Notes: generated by a model from the sequence alone, not told the origin. 20,068 nucleotides of DNA from DATKWS01 sp035529435 (GCA_035529435.1 DATKWS010000259.1:1-20068), one strand, 5' to 3'; shown: positions 8,162-16,644, counted from the stretch's first letter. Translations and numbers: made by a program.

Positions 8162-8208
8162 GTAACATGTGCGCGTTACGATCAAATCTGAATTGAAAGG
8201 CTGCATGG

Positions 8209-9453
8209 ATGAGAATACTGTTCTGTTATCCGTGGCTCGATCTGGGTGGGGCGCCGAACACCTCGATCACCCTCGCCAGGGGTCTCAAGGAGCGTGGTCA
8301 CGAACTGTTTTTCTTCACCAAGGGTGGCGGCATCTATGAATCGCGCCTCGAGGCGGCGGGCATTCCGGTCGTGACGGCGCCGCACGACCGCTTCTTCCCG
8401 CACCTTTACCACCTCAACGCGCGGGCGATACGGATCTTCCGCGAGACACTCGACCGGTACGCGATAGACGTCGTCCACGCCTTTCACATGAATTCCTATT
8501 TCTGCGCCCTGTTCAGCGCTCCGGCGAAAAGGATCCCGGTCATCTATACCGTCGTGTGGCTACTACCCCGCATACGGTATCCGTCGTACCCGGGGAGGGT
8601 GATCTTCGTCGCCGAGGAGTTCCGTGATCACGCCGCCGGTATTCTCGGCGGCCGGCCGCGCGACACGGTCGTGATACCGAACCGCGTGGACCTCGACATG
8701 TTTCATCCGGATGTCGATTGGCGTGATTTTGCCGCGCGCACCGATCTGCCCGGAGATGGCTTGAAAATATCGTTCATGAGCAGAATGGACCATATCAAGA
8801 TCGGCTCGCTGCGGTACATCCTGCGGGCAATGGAGCTCCTCGCGGCGCGCCGGGAGGATGTGACACTCGCGATCGCAGGTGACGGGCCCCTCTTCGGGGA
8901 GATCGCCCGGCTCGCCGGTCAGCTCAACGAACGTGCGGGCCGGCGGGTTGTCCGGCTGCTCGGGACGATTCTCGAGACACCGCAGCTCATCGCATGGGCC
9001 GATATCGTCCTGGGAATCGGCAGGAGCGCCTTCGAGGGGATGGCGGGCGGGAGGGCGACGCTGGTCGTGGGTGAGAACGGCCTGGCGGGCGTCGTGGAGC
9101 CCGAAACAGCTTCCATACTCCAGTACTACAACTTCTCGGGCCGGAACCGAACCGAGCCCGCGGAGCCGGTGGTTCTTGCCGATGAAATCGAACGAATCGC
9201 CGGCGAGCCGGAACGGCACAATCGTCTCGCACGGTACGCGCGGGAGTATGTTCTGGAACACTACGATTATCACGCCGGGGCCCGTCAGCTTGAATCGGTG
9301 TATGAACGGGCGCTCGAGGATCCGCCCCTCGGATGGTCCGAACAGGTGCGGTTGCTGTTGGAAAATGCGGTTCTTGTCTACGGGAACCAGTGGTATATTG
9401 CATGTAAGCTGAAGCTGCGAAGCGCGCTGCGGTCCGGGACCGCCGTCTCGTAG
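8209..9453 (+). CDS. Family 4 glycosyltransferase (GT-B fold)
   Basis: A 414-residue glycosyltransferase of the GT4 type, which transfers a sugar from a nucleotide donor to a glycan or lipid acceptor. The N-terminal Rossmann half begins MRILFCYPWLDLGGAPN, with the LGG acceptor loop near 12-14. The C-terminal half carries VIPNRVDLDMF (155-165), SFMSRMDHIKIG (188-199), IAGDGPLFGEI (222-232) and GRSAFEGMAGGRATLVVGENG (271-291), where Glu276 starts the donor-binding acidic motif. GAAAGG eight nucleotides before the ATG supports the start, and the start ATGAGA is preferred over an out-of-frame ATG just before it. There is no signal peptide, so it is cytoplasmic or peripheral. It opens the plus-strand arm and is followed after 24 nt by the Asn-synthase-like gene. 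The sugar is unknown. Confidence 0.9.
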   Translation: MRILFCYPWLDLGGAPNTSITLARGLKERGHELFFFTKGGGIYESRLEAAGIPVVTAPHDRFFPHLYHLNARAIRIFRETLDRYAIDVVHAFHMNSYFCALFSAPAKRIPVIYTVVWLLPRIRYPSYPGRVIFVAEEFRDHAAGILGGRPRDTVVIPNRVDLDMFHPDVDWRDFAARTDLPGDGLKISFMSRMDHIKIGSLRYILRAMELLAARREDVTLAIAGDGPLFGEIARLAGQLNERAGRRVVRLLGTILETPQLIAWADIVLGIGRSAFEGMAGGRATLVVGENGLAGVVEPETASILQYYNFSGRNRTEPAEPVVLADEIERIAGEPERHNRLARYAREYVLEHYDYHAGARQLESVYERALEDPPLGWSEQVRLLLENAVLVYGNQWYIACKLKLRSALRSGTAVS

Positions 9454-9477
9454 TAGCTGGGGGACGCCGGGCGGAGC

Positions 9478-11211
9478 GTGCGTTGCTACCGCCCCGTGCA
9501 GCACACAGTCATGAAACTGGCCGATTCTTCATACTGCTTTGTCTCGTCGGGTGCTCCCGCGGTGATCGAGGCTGCACGGAGACTGGCGATCCCCGAGGTG
9601 GCGGGCAACGGCGGAAATGGACGCATCTGCCTGTTCGCCTCGTCCCGGTCCGGTGGGGAACAGCGACACCTTTACATGATCAACGACCAGGCGGATTACA
9701 CGGACCGCGACGTTCTCGAGCATGCGATATCGGGGGGAGGAACATCGCCCCCGTACGATTCACTCGTCAGCGCCGCCTTCATCGACGGGCCCGTATTCCG
9801 CTGCATCAGCGATTACTGGGGGCTGCGGGAGCACTACTGGTACGAGGACCGAGACACGTTCGTCTGCAGCGATAATATATTCAACGTCGCCGCCCTGACG
9901 GACCGCGACATCTCGGAGGAGTCGCTGTTCGAGTACCTGTTCTTCCTCTCGCCGATCCGCGATCATACCTGGTTCGCCGGGATACGGTGCCTCCTGCCGG
10001 GTCAGGGCCTTGCGTACGATCGGCGGGCGCGCACGGTGCTCCTCTCGGAACCGCTCGATTGTGCCGGGGATCTCCTCGGGGAAAATGCCACCGCACCCGA
10101 TATCGCCCCGGCGGTACGGTCGTTCTTCAGCAATGCCCGCAGGAGGACGGGCGCGGGAACGGCCGCAATAACGCTCTCGGCCGGCTCCGATTCGCGGACG
10201 GTGCTCGCCGGTCTGATCTCGAGCGGATTCCCGCTGAAGGCGTATTCATTCGGAACGCCCGCGCTGTACGAGACGCGGGAGATCGAGCGGCTCACGAGGC
10301 GGTTCGGGATCGATTGGCGTTTCATCGATATCGACGATACCGACGCACGGTGGTTCGAGCTTTTCAGAGAATCGACGGCGGACAGCAACGGTCTGCTCAA
10401 TCCACTGCGCACGCATTACGAGATACTGTACGGGACCATCCCGGCGGACGAGGTGATCTTCGAGGGCATCCTCGGCAGTCAGTTTCTCAAGGGGGAGCAT
10501 TGCGTCGGCGCGACCATTTCGGCGGCCCACCGGGACAGCATCACCGGCGGAGCATCCCCGGAGCGGGCGCTTGAAACCCATTTCGCGTTTCTCGGTGAGC
10601 TGCTCTATCCCCGCATGCGGGAGTATATCCTCGATCGGTACGGTGGTGAGCTCCTCGATGTCGACACGCCCCGCGGATTGCGGGCATTTCAATCGTTTGC
10701 CTTCTCCGTGTTCCCGCGCCGGATATTCGCCGGGATGGTGATGATAGCGGGAAGGGATCATGGCGTGTATCTCCCGTTCATCTCTCCATGCATCCTGAAG
10801 GCCGTGCTGGGGCGCGGATTCGGCATCGCGCGGAACGTTTCCCTCCGGAGTGACGCGCACGGGTATATTCGATCCGTCCTGCCGGAATCCATGATTGTCA
10901 GGGAGCTGGACAGGAGAATCTATACCAGTGTCCTCGACCGCAACTTCTCGTTCAGGGAAGTGCTCGAGTACCCGTTCTTCCTGGTCCGCCTTCTGAAAGC
11001 AATGCGGGTGGCGAGAAAGAAGGTGCGTTACAGAAACTGCGTAGTCGGTCAAATAGACAATTCGAGGATAGAGGGGCTCGTCGCCCGGTATGCGCATGAT
11101 CAAGCCGGAACGTGCCGGTTTATCGACGCACTGGTGAAGGACGGAAGGCACTTCAAGGAGGCGGCGCAGATCGGCATGATCCGATCCATCAAAGCGGAAT
11201 TCGCGCGGTGA
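9478..11211 (+). CDS. Asparagine-synthase-like ATP-dependent amidotransferase without glutaminase Cys
   Basis: A protein of 577 residues from the GTG at 9478, or 566 from the ATG at 9511; neither has a convincing ribosome-binding site, so the start is uncertain. The C-terminal half is an asparagine-synthase-type domain with the PP-loop ITLSAGSDSRTVLAGL (231-246), which activates a carboxylate as an acyl-adenylate. The N-terminal half keeps the outline of the glutaminase domain (SDYWGLREHYWY 111-122, FAGIRCLLPGQGLAYD 166-181) but does not begin with the MCG motif whose Cys2 is the nucleophile. It therefore probably cannot hydrolyse glutamine; it may use free ammonia or another amine, or act like beta-lactam-synthetase relatives. 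The usual SGG of the PP-loop is SAG. It follows the GT4 gene by 24 nt. Amidation of a uronic-acid sugar is a possible role (inference). Confidence 0.82.
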   Translation: MRCYRPVQHTVMKLADSSYCFVSSGAPAVIEAARRLAIPEVAGNGGNGRICLFASSRSGGEQRHLYMINDQADYTDRDVLEHAISGGGTSPPYDSLVSAAFIDGPVFRCISDYWGLREHYWYEDRDTFVCSDNIFNVAALTDRDISEESLFEYLFFLSPIRDHTWFAGIRCLLPGQGLAYDRRARTVLLSEPLDCAGDLLGENATAPDIAPAVRSFFSNARRRTGAGTAAITLSAGSDSRTVLAGLISSGFPLKAYSFGTPALYETREIERLTRRFGIDWRFIDIDDTDARWFELFRESTADSNGLLNPLRTHYEILYGTIPADEVIFEGILGSQFLKGEHCVGATISAAHRDSITGGASPERALETHFAFLGELLYPRMREYILDRYGGELLDVDTPRGLRAFQSFAFSVFPRRIFAGMVMIAGRDHGVYLPFISPCILKAVLGRGFGIARNVSLRSDAHGYIRSVLPESMIVRELDRRIYTSVLDRNFSFREVLEYPFFLVRLLKAMRVARKKVRYRNCVVGQIDNSRIEGLVARYAHDQAGTCRFIDALVKDGRHFKEAAQIGMIRSIKAEFAR

Positions 11212-11239
11212 CGGCGCCGTCGATCGTACGAGGAATAAA

Positions 11240-11269
11240 TTGACAAGCGCGCGAATTCTCGTGTACATC
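11240..11269 (+). promoter_or_regulatory. Candidate promoter upstream of the OPT transporter
   Basis: A perfect TTGACA (11240-11245) is followed after 18 nt by TACATC (11264-11269), a weak -10. It lies in the 115-nt gap between the Asn-synthase-like gene and the transporter, about 58 nt before the chosen start. It suggests the transporter has its own transcription start. Confidence 0.45.
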
Positions 11270-11315
11270 TTCTCCGGGTAAGCGACGTGTGGATATAAGA
11301 GATCCGCTCCAATGC

Positions 11316-11322
11316 AAGGAGG
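11316..11322 (+). promoter_or_regulatory. Ribosome-binding site that decides the OPT transporter start
   Basis: AAGGAGG lies four nucleotides before the ATG at 11327. An in-frame ATG at 11312 overlaps this site and has no comparable site of its own, so the downstream ATG is preferred. Confidence 0.75.
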
Positions 11323-11326
11323 TGTC

Positions 11327-13306
11327 ATGGAGGGGAAGACAGGACAGGACAAGCTTTCCGAAAACGCGTACCGCCCCCTGGAACCGGGCGAGCGGTACAC
11401 GCCGTACGTGCCGGCGGGTACGGTCGTACCCGAAACAACGGTACGTTCGGTCGGCATCGGTCTCGTCATGGCGGCACTTTTCACCGCAGCCGCCGCGTAC
11501 CTCGGGCTCAAGATCGGACAGGTCTTCGAGGCGGCCATTCCGATCGCCATTCTCGCGATCGGGCTGGGCGGCGCCTTCAAGAGGCGGAGCACGATATCGG
11601 AGAATGTGATCATCCAGTCAATCGGTTCCGCCTCCGGTGTGGTGGTCGCCGGTATGATATTCACGCTGCCCGCGATCTTCATACTCGATCTCGAGCTGCG
11701 CTTCTACCAGACGTTCCTCGCATCGCTCCTCGGCGGATTTCTCGGAATCCTCTTCATCATCCCGCTGCGGCGCTATTTCGTGCGGGACCAGCACGGCTTC
11801 CTGCCGTTCCCCGAGGGGACGGCGATCACGGAGGTCCTCGTCACCGGTGAGAGCGGCGGGGAGCAGGCGAGGGTTCTGCTCAAGGCGGCCCTGATCGGCG
11901 GCATTTACGACTTCTGTGTGGCCACCTTCGGCATCTGGCGAGAGGTGATTTCGACGCGGGTCGTTCCGGTACTCGCGACCGTCGCCGACAAGGCGAAACT
12001 CGTCGTCAAGATCAACGCGGGGGCCGCGGTGATGGGGCTCGGTTACATCATCGGGTTCAAGTACGCATCGATCATCGCCGCGGGAAGTTTTGTCTCGTGG
12101 CTCGTCCTGATACCGGCGATCTGGTATTTCGGCCAGCACATCGGGGTGCCGATCGGCGGCGCCGACCTGCCCATCTCACAGATGACGGCCGAACAGATCT
12201 TCACCAACTATGTCAGGCACATCGGCATCGGGGGGATCGCGGCGGCGGGCATCATCGGCATCATCAAGAATTCCAAGATCATCATCTCGGCATTCACCCT
12301 CGGATTCAAGGAGATCTTTTCCGGGTCCGCCACCACCTCCGTGGAGCGCACCGATCGCGATCTCAGGATGTCGACCGTGATCGGTGGACTCGTCCTGTCG
12401 CTGCTCGCCGTGTTTCTATTCTTCGGATTCGGCGTGGTCGATTCATGGCAGTACGCCGTGCTCGGCGTGGTGATCGTGGGAGTGATCAGTTTCCTCTTCA
12501 CGACGGTCGCGGCACGGGCGATCGCCATCGTCGGCGTGAATCCCGTGTCCGGGATGACCCTCATGACGCTGATCCTCTCGAGCGTCATTCTGGTCAAGGC
12601 GGGGCTCTCGGGCCCGTCCGGTATGGTATCGGCGCTGATCATCGGCGGCGTCGTCTGCACGGCCCTCTCAACCGCCGGTGCGTTTATCAGCGATCTCAAG
12701 GTCGGATACTGGCTCGGATCCACTCCCTACAATCAGGAGCGGTTCAAGTTCCTCGGGATCATCGTATCGGCGGCCTGCATCACCGGCGTGATCCTGCTGC
12801 TCAACACGGTGTACGGTTTTTCGGGGCCGGGATCGCTCGCCGCCCCGCAAGCGAACGCCATGGCCGCCGTCATCAAGACGCTCATGACGCGTACCGACGC
12901 CCCATGGTTTCTGTACTTCGCGGGGATCTTCATGGCGCTCATTCTCGAACTCCTCAAGATATCACCCCTCGCCTTCGCGCTCGGCATGTACCTGCCGATC
13001 CAACTCAACATGCCGATCCTGGTCGGCGGCATCCTCGCCCATGTCGTCTCCACGAGGAGCGCGAACACCGAGGTGAACGAAAAGCGGAAGTCGCGCGGAA
13101 TCCTCATCGCCTCCGGATTCGTCGCCGGGGGCGCCCTGATGGGTGTCGTGAGCGCCCTGATCGCTCTTGTCGGCTGGGACGAGGTGCTGAACGTGGGGCT
13201 CGCCGAACAACCGATCGGTGAGGTGCTGAGCGTAATCCTGTTCCTCGGGCTCTGTCTGTACCTCTACTTCGATGCGAAGCGGGGCGCGGCGGACAGCGCC
13301 GAGTGA
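11327..13306 (+). CDS. OPT-family transporter (oligopeptide / metal-chelate type)
   Basis: A 659-residue polytopic membrane protein of the oligopeptide transporter (OPT) family, of the bacterial length. Members import peptides or metal chelates by proton-coupled transport. Landmarks are AAYLGLKIGQVFEAAIPIAI (about 56-75), ENVIIQSIGSASGVVVAGMI (91-110), FLPFPEGTAITEVL (about 159-172) and repeated glycine-rich membrane segments to the C-terminus, with roughly fourteen to sixteen hydrophobic stretches. The short cytoplasmic N-terminus ends with RYTPYVPA. It has a good ribosome-binding site and a promoter-like element upstream, so it is probably transcribed separately from the glycan genes on either side. 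The substrate cannot be told from sequence. Its place between glycan genes may be incidental, or it may take up a peptide or amino acid used in the modification. Confidence 0.93.
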   Translation: MEGKTGQDKLSENAYRPLEPGERYTPYVPAGTVVPETTVRSVGIGLVMAALFTAAAAYLGLKIGQVFEAAIPIAILAIGLGGAFKRRSTISENVIIQSIGSASGVVVAGMIFTLPAIFILDLELRFYQTFLASLLGGFLGILFIIPLRRYFVRDQHGFLPFPEGTAITEVLVTGESGGEQARVLLKAALIGGIYDFCVATFGIWREVISTRVVPVLATVADKAKLVVKINAGAAVMGLGYIIGFKYASIIAAGSFVSWLVLIPAIWYFGQHIGVPIGGADLPISQMTAEQIFTNYVRHIGIGGIAAAGIIGIIKNSKIIISAFTLGFKEIFSGSATTSVERTDRDLRMSTVIGGLVLSLLAVFLFFGFGVVDSWQYAVLGVVIVGVISFLFTTVAARAIAIVGVNPVSGMTLMTLILSSVILVKAGLSGPSGMVSALIIGGVVCTALSTAGAFISDLKVGYWLGSTPYNQERFKFLGIIVSAACITGVILLLNTVYGFSGPGSLAAPQANAMAAVIKTLMTRTDAPWFLYFAGIFMALILELLKISPLAFALGMYLPIQLNMPILVGGILAHVVSTRSANTEVNEKRKSRGILIASGFVAGGALMGVVSALIALVGWDEVLNVGLAEQPIGEVLSVILFLGLCLYLYFDAKRGAADSAE

Positions 13307-13380
13307 TTCGGCTGATGAAGAGGGGAAACGGGGGACGGATGCTCCCCGGGTGCCCCGGTGATGCAAACGGCAGGTAGCGA

Positions 13381-14367
13381 ATGGGGTCTTTCGTCGTCAT
13401 ACACGGCGAGTCACCCGAGGGTATCGAGGCGCTGTGCGAGCGCTTTGCCGATGTCACCGTGTTCCCCGCCATCGGCGGGTATCCTCCGGGGGACCCCGCC
13501 GGCGCCGGATTCACCGTTCGTACGGTGCGGAACGGTCTTGTGGAAGGTGCATTCGAGGCGATCGGCCTGCCGGGCGGGGACGGATTCTCCGCGGCGCTCG
13601 TGTGGGAGCGGCTCCCCTGGGACACCGAGGTACTCGGATTGCCCTGCGCGAGAATCCACTTTCTCGGCGGGAAGGACTGTGTGTCGCTTCTCGCCCACTG
13701 GAGGGACCGGGCGGCAGGGCACGGTATCAGGTACGTCACGTTCCGCATCGCCGGTGCGACGGGCCCCGACGGGGGCGTTCCACCGTGCACGGTCGGGGCG
13801 CGCCGCGCCATCGAGAGCGTGCATGGGTGCATCGAGAATGCAGGGTTCACGAATATAGAACAGTTGGTGTTCGTCCGCGGCGGCACCGATCGATCCGATC
13901 CGCCCCGGGCGGTCGAGGATCCGGTGCGGGAGGACGTCGAGGATATCGTTGGAATCGCGCAATCCTCCTACACGCTCGACCGTTTCCATCGCGAGGAGCT
14001 ATTCTCACCGGACGTGGTCAAACGGTTCCACCGGATGCGTTTTCTCGGCAGTTTCGGCGGGCGGGCGGACAAGATACTGGTGGTCCGTGATGAGAGCGGC
14101 CGGGTCGCAGGGTACATCACCTGCATGATGCCGGGGGCCGAGGGCGCGCGGATGGGTGTTCTCGACATGATCGCGGTGCGCTCCGATGCACGCCGCAAGG
14201 GGTATGCCCGTTCGCTTCTCTTCGGTGCGCTGCGGTACTTTCACGATAACGGATTTTCCGAGGCCGGCGGGGGCGTACACGATCAGAACCACGCGACGCG
14301 CGCCATGTACGCCGGGCTCGGATTCGTGGAATTCAGCGCCGTCGGTACGTACCGGCTGACGCTGTGA
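13381..14367 (+). CDS. GNAT-family acyltransferase, WecD-like
   Basis: A 328-residue protein with a C-terminal GNAT N-acyltransferase domain. ILVVRDESGRVAGYI (232-246) and LDMIAVRSDARRKGYARSLL (261-280) form strands 3-4 and the acyl-CoA pyrophosphate loop (RRKGYA), followed by NHATRAMYAGLGFVEF (303-318). The N-terminal half has LPWDTEVLGLPCARI (78-92), which resembles the WDxExFG region of WecD/RffC-type enzymes that acetylate dTDP-amino-deoxysugars. It therefore probably N-acylates an amino sugar made by this cluster. An in-frame TAG lies two codons before the ATG, so the start cannot be further upstream; the ribosome-binding site is weak (GGCAGG). The next gene starts at a GTG overlapping this stop, so the two are coupled. 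The sugar specificity is inferred from similarity remembered, not from a search. Confidence 0.82.
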   Translation: MGSFVVIHGESPEGIEALCERFADVTVFPAIGGYPPGDPAGAGFTVRTVRNGLVEGAFEAIGLPGGDGFSAALVWERLPWDTEVLGLPCARIHFLGGKDCVSLLAHWRDRAAGHGIRYVTFRIAGATGPDGGVPPCTVGARRAIESVHGCIENAGFTNIEQLVFVRGGTDRSDPPRAVEDPVREDVEDIVGIAQSSYTLDRFHREELFSPDVVKRFHRMRFLGSFGGRADKILVVRDESGRVAGYITCMMPGAEGARMGVLDMIAVRSDARRKGYARSLLFGALRYFHDNGFSEAGGGVHDQNHATRAMYAGLGFVEFSAVGTYRLTL

Positions 14368-15263
14368 CCCTCGTCGATCCCTCGGCATGTCCCCACGGTC
14401 ATACTGCAGTGATGTATGCACGGCGGGACGAAGGGAGGATTAGCCTGCTGCGAGCGCTCGCACGCTGCATTGCCTGGCTCGATCGGCTGTTTCCCCGGGT
14501 GCGTGTCGGGGGGAGGGAGTCGGGCGAGGCATATTCGTGCTGGGAGTACGAGAGCGGCAGGGCGCTCCTCGCCGAATATGCCGACCATTTCGGCCCCCTG
14601 GGGGGTAGGGCCGTTCTTGACATCGGGTGCGGTCTGGGCGGCAAGACCCTCGCCTACGCCGAGGCGGGGGCGCGGGCGGTGGGTGTCGACATCGCACCGG
14701 AGCATGTCGCGCAATCGGCCAACTTCGCGCGGTCGCGCGGAGCGGCCATTCCATTCCTCGTCGGCGACGCGGGCGCACTGCCATTTCCCGATGAAATGTT
14801 CGATCTTGTCGTCGCCAACGATGCGATGGAGCATTTCCACGATCCGGCGGCCGCCCTGGCCGAAATCGCCCGGGTCGTGCGCCGCGGCGGCGTGATCTAC
14901 CTCTTCTTCACGCCCTGGGGCTCACCTCTGGGATCGCATCTCTACGATTATATCCGGACTCCCTGGTGTCATCTCCTCTTTCCCGAACGGCTCCTCAGGG
15001 AGGTTCTCGCGGCGGTTCTGGAACGGAGAGGAGCGCGGGATCCCGGCGCCGAGGCGAGGATGCTCATCGATGCCTACCACGCCGAGCTGAACAGGATCAC
15101 GGTGCGGGGATACCGGCGGATCGTCGCAAACTCGCCGGATGTCGAGGCGGCCGTCGAGGAGCGAATACCTCCCAAATTTTCCTTTCTCCACCCGCTCACC
15201 CGGATTCCGCTGCTCGGGGAACTTTTCACCGGAACGGTGGTCTCGCTTCTGCGTAAAAGGTAG
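14364..15263 (+). CDS. Class I SAM-dependent methyltransferase (type 11-like)
   Basis: A 299-residue methyltransferase with a complete SAM-binding set: AVLDIGCGLGGKTL (83-96), GVDIAPEHV (107-115, acidic Asp109), VGDAGALPFPDEMFDLVVAND (133-153) and RRGGVIYLFFTP (173-184). The C-terminal third (about 185-299) is an extra region that may bind the acceptor. The GTG start overlaps the TGA of the GNAT gene (GTGA), suggesting coupled translation; an internal ATG at 14412 would shorten it by 16 residues, and neither start has a strong ribosome-binding site. Unlike the methyltransferase-like half of the fusion protein at 4674-6113, its glycine loop is intact, so it is the likely active methyltransferase of the region. 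It may O- or N-methylate the sugar or glycan; the acceptor is unknown. Confidence 0.87.
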   Translation: MTLVDPSACPHGHTAVMYARRDEGRISLLRALARCIAWLDRLFPRVRVGGRESGEAYSCWEYESGRALLAEYADHFGPLGGRAVLDIGCGLGGKTLAYAEAGARAVGVDIAPEHVAQSANFARSRGAAIPFLVGDAGALPFPDEMFDLVVANDAMEHFHDPAAALAEIARVVRRGGVIYLFFTPWGSPLGSHLYDYIRTPWCHLLFPERLLREVLAAVLERRGARDPGAEARMLIDAYHAELNRITVRGYRRIVANSPDVEAAVEERIPPKFSFLHPLTRIPLLGELFTGTVVSLLRKR

Positions 15264-15391
15264 GTACGGCGCTCTCCGGTGGAACCGGCACGCCGGGGGC
15301 ACGGCGGGGTGGGGAGGGGGATTCCATGCGGACTGTGCGGGGGGAGTGTGCGGATTGTCCGTGACCGGCCGGGTACACGGGCCTATTCACC

Positions 15392-15421
15392 TTGACGGGG
15401 TGAGAGGATGTGTGGTAATTC
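15392..15421 (+). promoter_or_regulatory. Candidate promoter upstream of the lipoprotein operon
   Basis: TTGACG (15392-15397) is followed after 18 nt by TAATTC (15416-15421), about 42 nt before the lipoprotein start. The arrangement resembles the elements at 11240 and 18563. It sits in a 199-nt gap after the methyltransferase gene that is otherwise G-rich and has no convincing U-tailed terminator. Confidence 0.38.
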
Positions 15422-15462
15422 TTCTGCGCTCCGCGTCTCGCCCTGGAACGAGGAATTGTCGC

Positions 15463-16644
15463 ATGAATGGTAAAGTAGTACTTCTGCTCACGATATGCAT
15501 TGCGGTGGTCTTCGCGTGCTGCAGTTCCGAGCCGGAGGGACCCGTGACACGGCAGTTTATCGACTCGCTCGCGTACGGCGTCAAGGTCGGCGATACGCGT
15601 GTCGACACCTTCGAGGTGAGCGCCTCGACGATCTCGGTGCCGTACGGTATCGGGAGCAGCAGCCTTCTGCGGATCGGCGAGATACAGGGGATCGTCTTCG
15701 AGGCGATCCTCCTCTCGATCGATATCTCCGCGGGTTCCGCGCATGCCGGCACGCAGGTTTCTCGCGCTATTCTCTCGTTCCCCGTGCGGGTCGCCGACAC
15801 CACGCTCTCGGTGACCTGCCACGAGCTGTTGCAGGGATTCGAGGATGACGATACCATCTCGGCCGTGCCGCCCTACGATCCGCTCGCCATCCCCGATTCG
15901 ACCGGTGGGACGGCGAGGATTCTCGGCCTGGAGGACCAGGATTTCAGTATCGACACCTCTCTCGTGCGCCGGTGGCTCCAGGGGGGCGGGGAGCGGCTGA
16001 ACCTCGCCGTCATCTGGAACGAAGAACGCGACCCAAAAGGGTTTATCGAGATGCAGGCGCGCGAGTACGAATCCGAGCCGGTTGTATTTCGGGTCGATTT
16101 CGCGGACGGCACGGCGGACACATTTCCCGTCGCCGGGGATTATTCGATTGCATCATTCGAGAGCGAGGGGTTGGATTGCGTCGGCGGCGTGGCGACGAGG
16201 ATTCATTTCACCTTCAGTCTCGATGATCTCGATGAACGCGCCATGATACACAACTCGTATCTCGTCCTCACCGTGAAGGGGGAGGTGGGCCTCGGCGTCA
16301 CCCCCGGCGATGACCGCATCCTGTTGCTGCCGTCAGACTTCTATTACTATCTCTATACGCCCGGATCGAGCAATCCCGCGAATCCCCTGTTTCTCGGGGG
16401 CACCGAGGTCGATAATGGAAGCTTCGACGCGGCACTGACGCAGGTTCTGAAGCTGCCGCTGCGCGGATTCACGGCGGATGTGACGCAGGGAGGAAGGGTC
16501 AATACCGGGCTCGTGCTCCAGTCGGACCTCGAGACGGTGCGCATACAGCGGGCATCCTTTCACGAGGAAAACAACGATACCATCTCAAAGCCGTACATCG
16601 TGGTGATTTACTCGTTGCCCGCTGATTTCATCGGAGGACCATGA
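15463..16644 (+). CDS. Unrecognised secreted lipoprotein
   Basis: A 393-residue protein whose N-terminus, MNGKVVLLLTICIAVVFAC, is a signal peptide ending in a lipobox-like VFA-Cys19, so it is probably lipidated and periplasmic or surface facing. The frame is open further upstream (to 15139, inside the methyltransferase gene), but AGGA eight nucleotides before this ATG and the signal peptide fix the start. The mature part is rich in beta-prone, Asp/Thr/Ser-rich segments, with paired patterns such as SRAILSFPV and NSYLVLTVKG, and ends PYIVVIYSLPADF. This recalls two tandem beta-sandwich domains of the kind seen in DNRLRE-like surface proteins, but I cannot assign a family. Its stop overlaps the start of the barrel gene (ATGA at 16641-16644), so the two products probably work together at the outer membrane. 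Confidence 0.8.
   Translation: MNGKVVLLLTICIAVVFACCSSEPEGPVTRQFIDSLAYGVKVGDTRVDTFEVSASTISVPYGIGSSSLLRIGEIQGIVFEAILLSIDISAGSAHAGTQVSRAILSFPVRVADTTLSVTCHELLQGFEDDDTISAVPPYDPLAIPDSTGGTARILGLEDQDFSIDTSLVRRWLQGGGERLNLAVIWNEERDPKGFIEMQAREYESEPVVFRVDFADGTADTFPVAGDYSIASFESEGLDCVGGVATRIHFTFSLDDLDERAMIHNSYLVLTVKGEVGLGVTPGDDRILLLPSDFYYYLYTPGSSNPANPLFLGGTEVDNGSFDAALTQVLKLPLRGFTADVTQGGRVNTGLVLQSDLETVRIQRASFHEENNDTISKPYIVVIYSLPADFIGGP

Larger units (their letters stand above)
7742..8208. other. Divergent intergenic region between the two glycan gene arms
   Basis: These 467 nt separate the minus-strand epimerase from the plus-strand GT4 gene. They hold a leftward promoter-like element (7836-7863), a hairpin with a six-base perfect stem CGCCGA/TCGGCG and AACA loop (7898-7913), and a perfect ten-base palindrome TACCATGGTA (8122-8131) close to possible rightward promoter hexamers. 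Short open frames on the minus strand (for example 7837-8040) lack a good ribosome-binding site and recognisable protein features, so I do not call them genes. The region is long for such a packed segment and probably carries the control sites of both arms. Confidence 0.6.

Noticed and set aside
10246..11682. A 478-codon minus-strand frame crossing two plus-strand genes
   Set aside because: It covers the Asn-synthase-like gene end, the intergenic promoter and the start of the OPT transporter, all of which are well supported. No recognisable protein features.
13315..13377. A 20-codon frame in the gap before the GNAT gene
   Set aside because: Short, Gly/Pro/Arg-rich, without a ribosome-binding site; expected by chance in GC-rich sequence.
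13367..13380. GGCAGGTAGCG, resembling the ops element recruiting RfaH in polysaccharide operons
   Set aside because: It contains an extra base relative to the ops core and lies right at a gene start. A similar CGGTAGCG at 17852 is simply codons around a stop. No JUMPstart context is visible.
15408..15473. A 21-codon frame starting MCGNSS just before the lipoprotein gene, reminiscent of a glutaminase N-terminus
   Set aside because: It stops after 21 codons, overlaps the lipoprotein start, and has no continuation that would link it to an amidotransferase.
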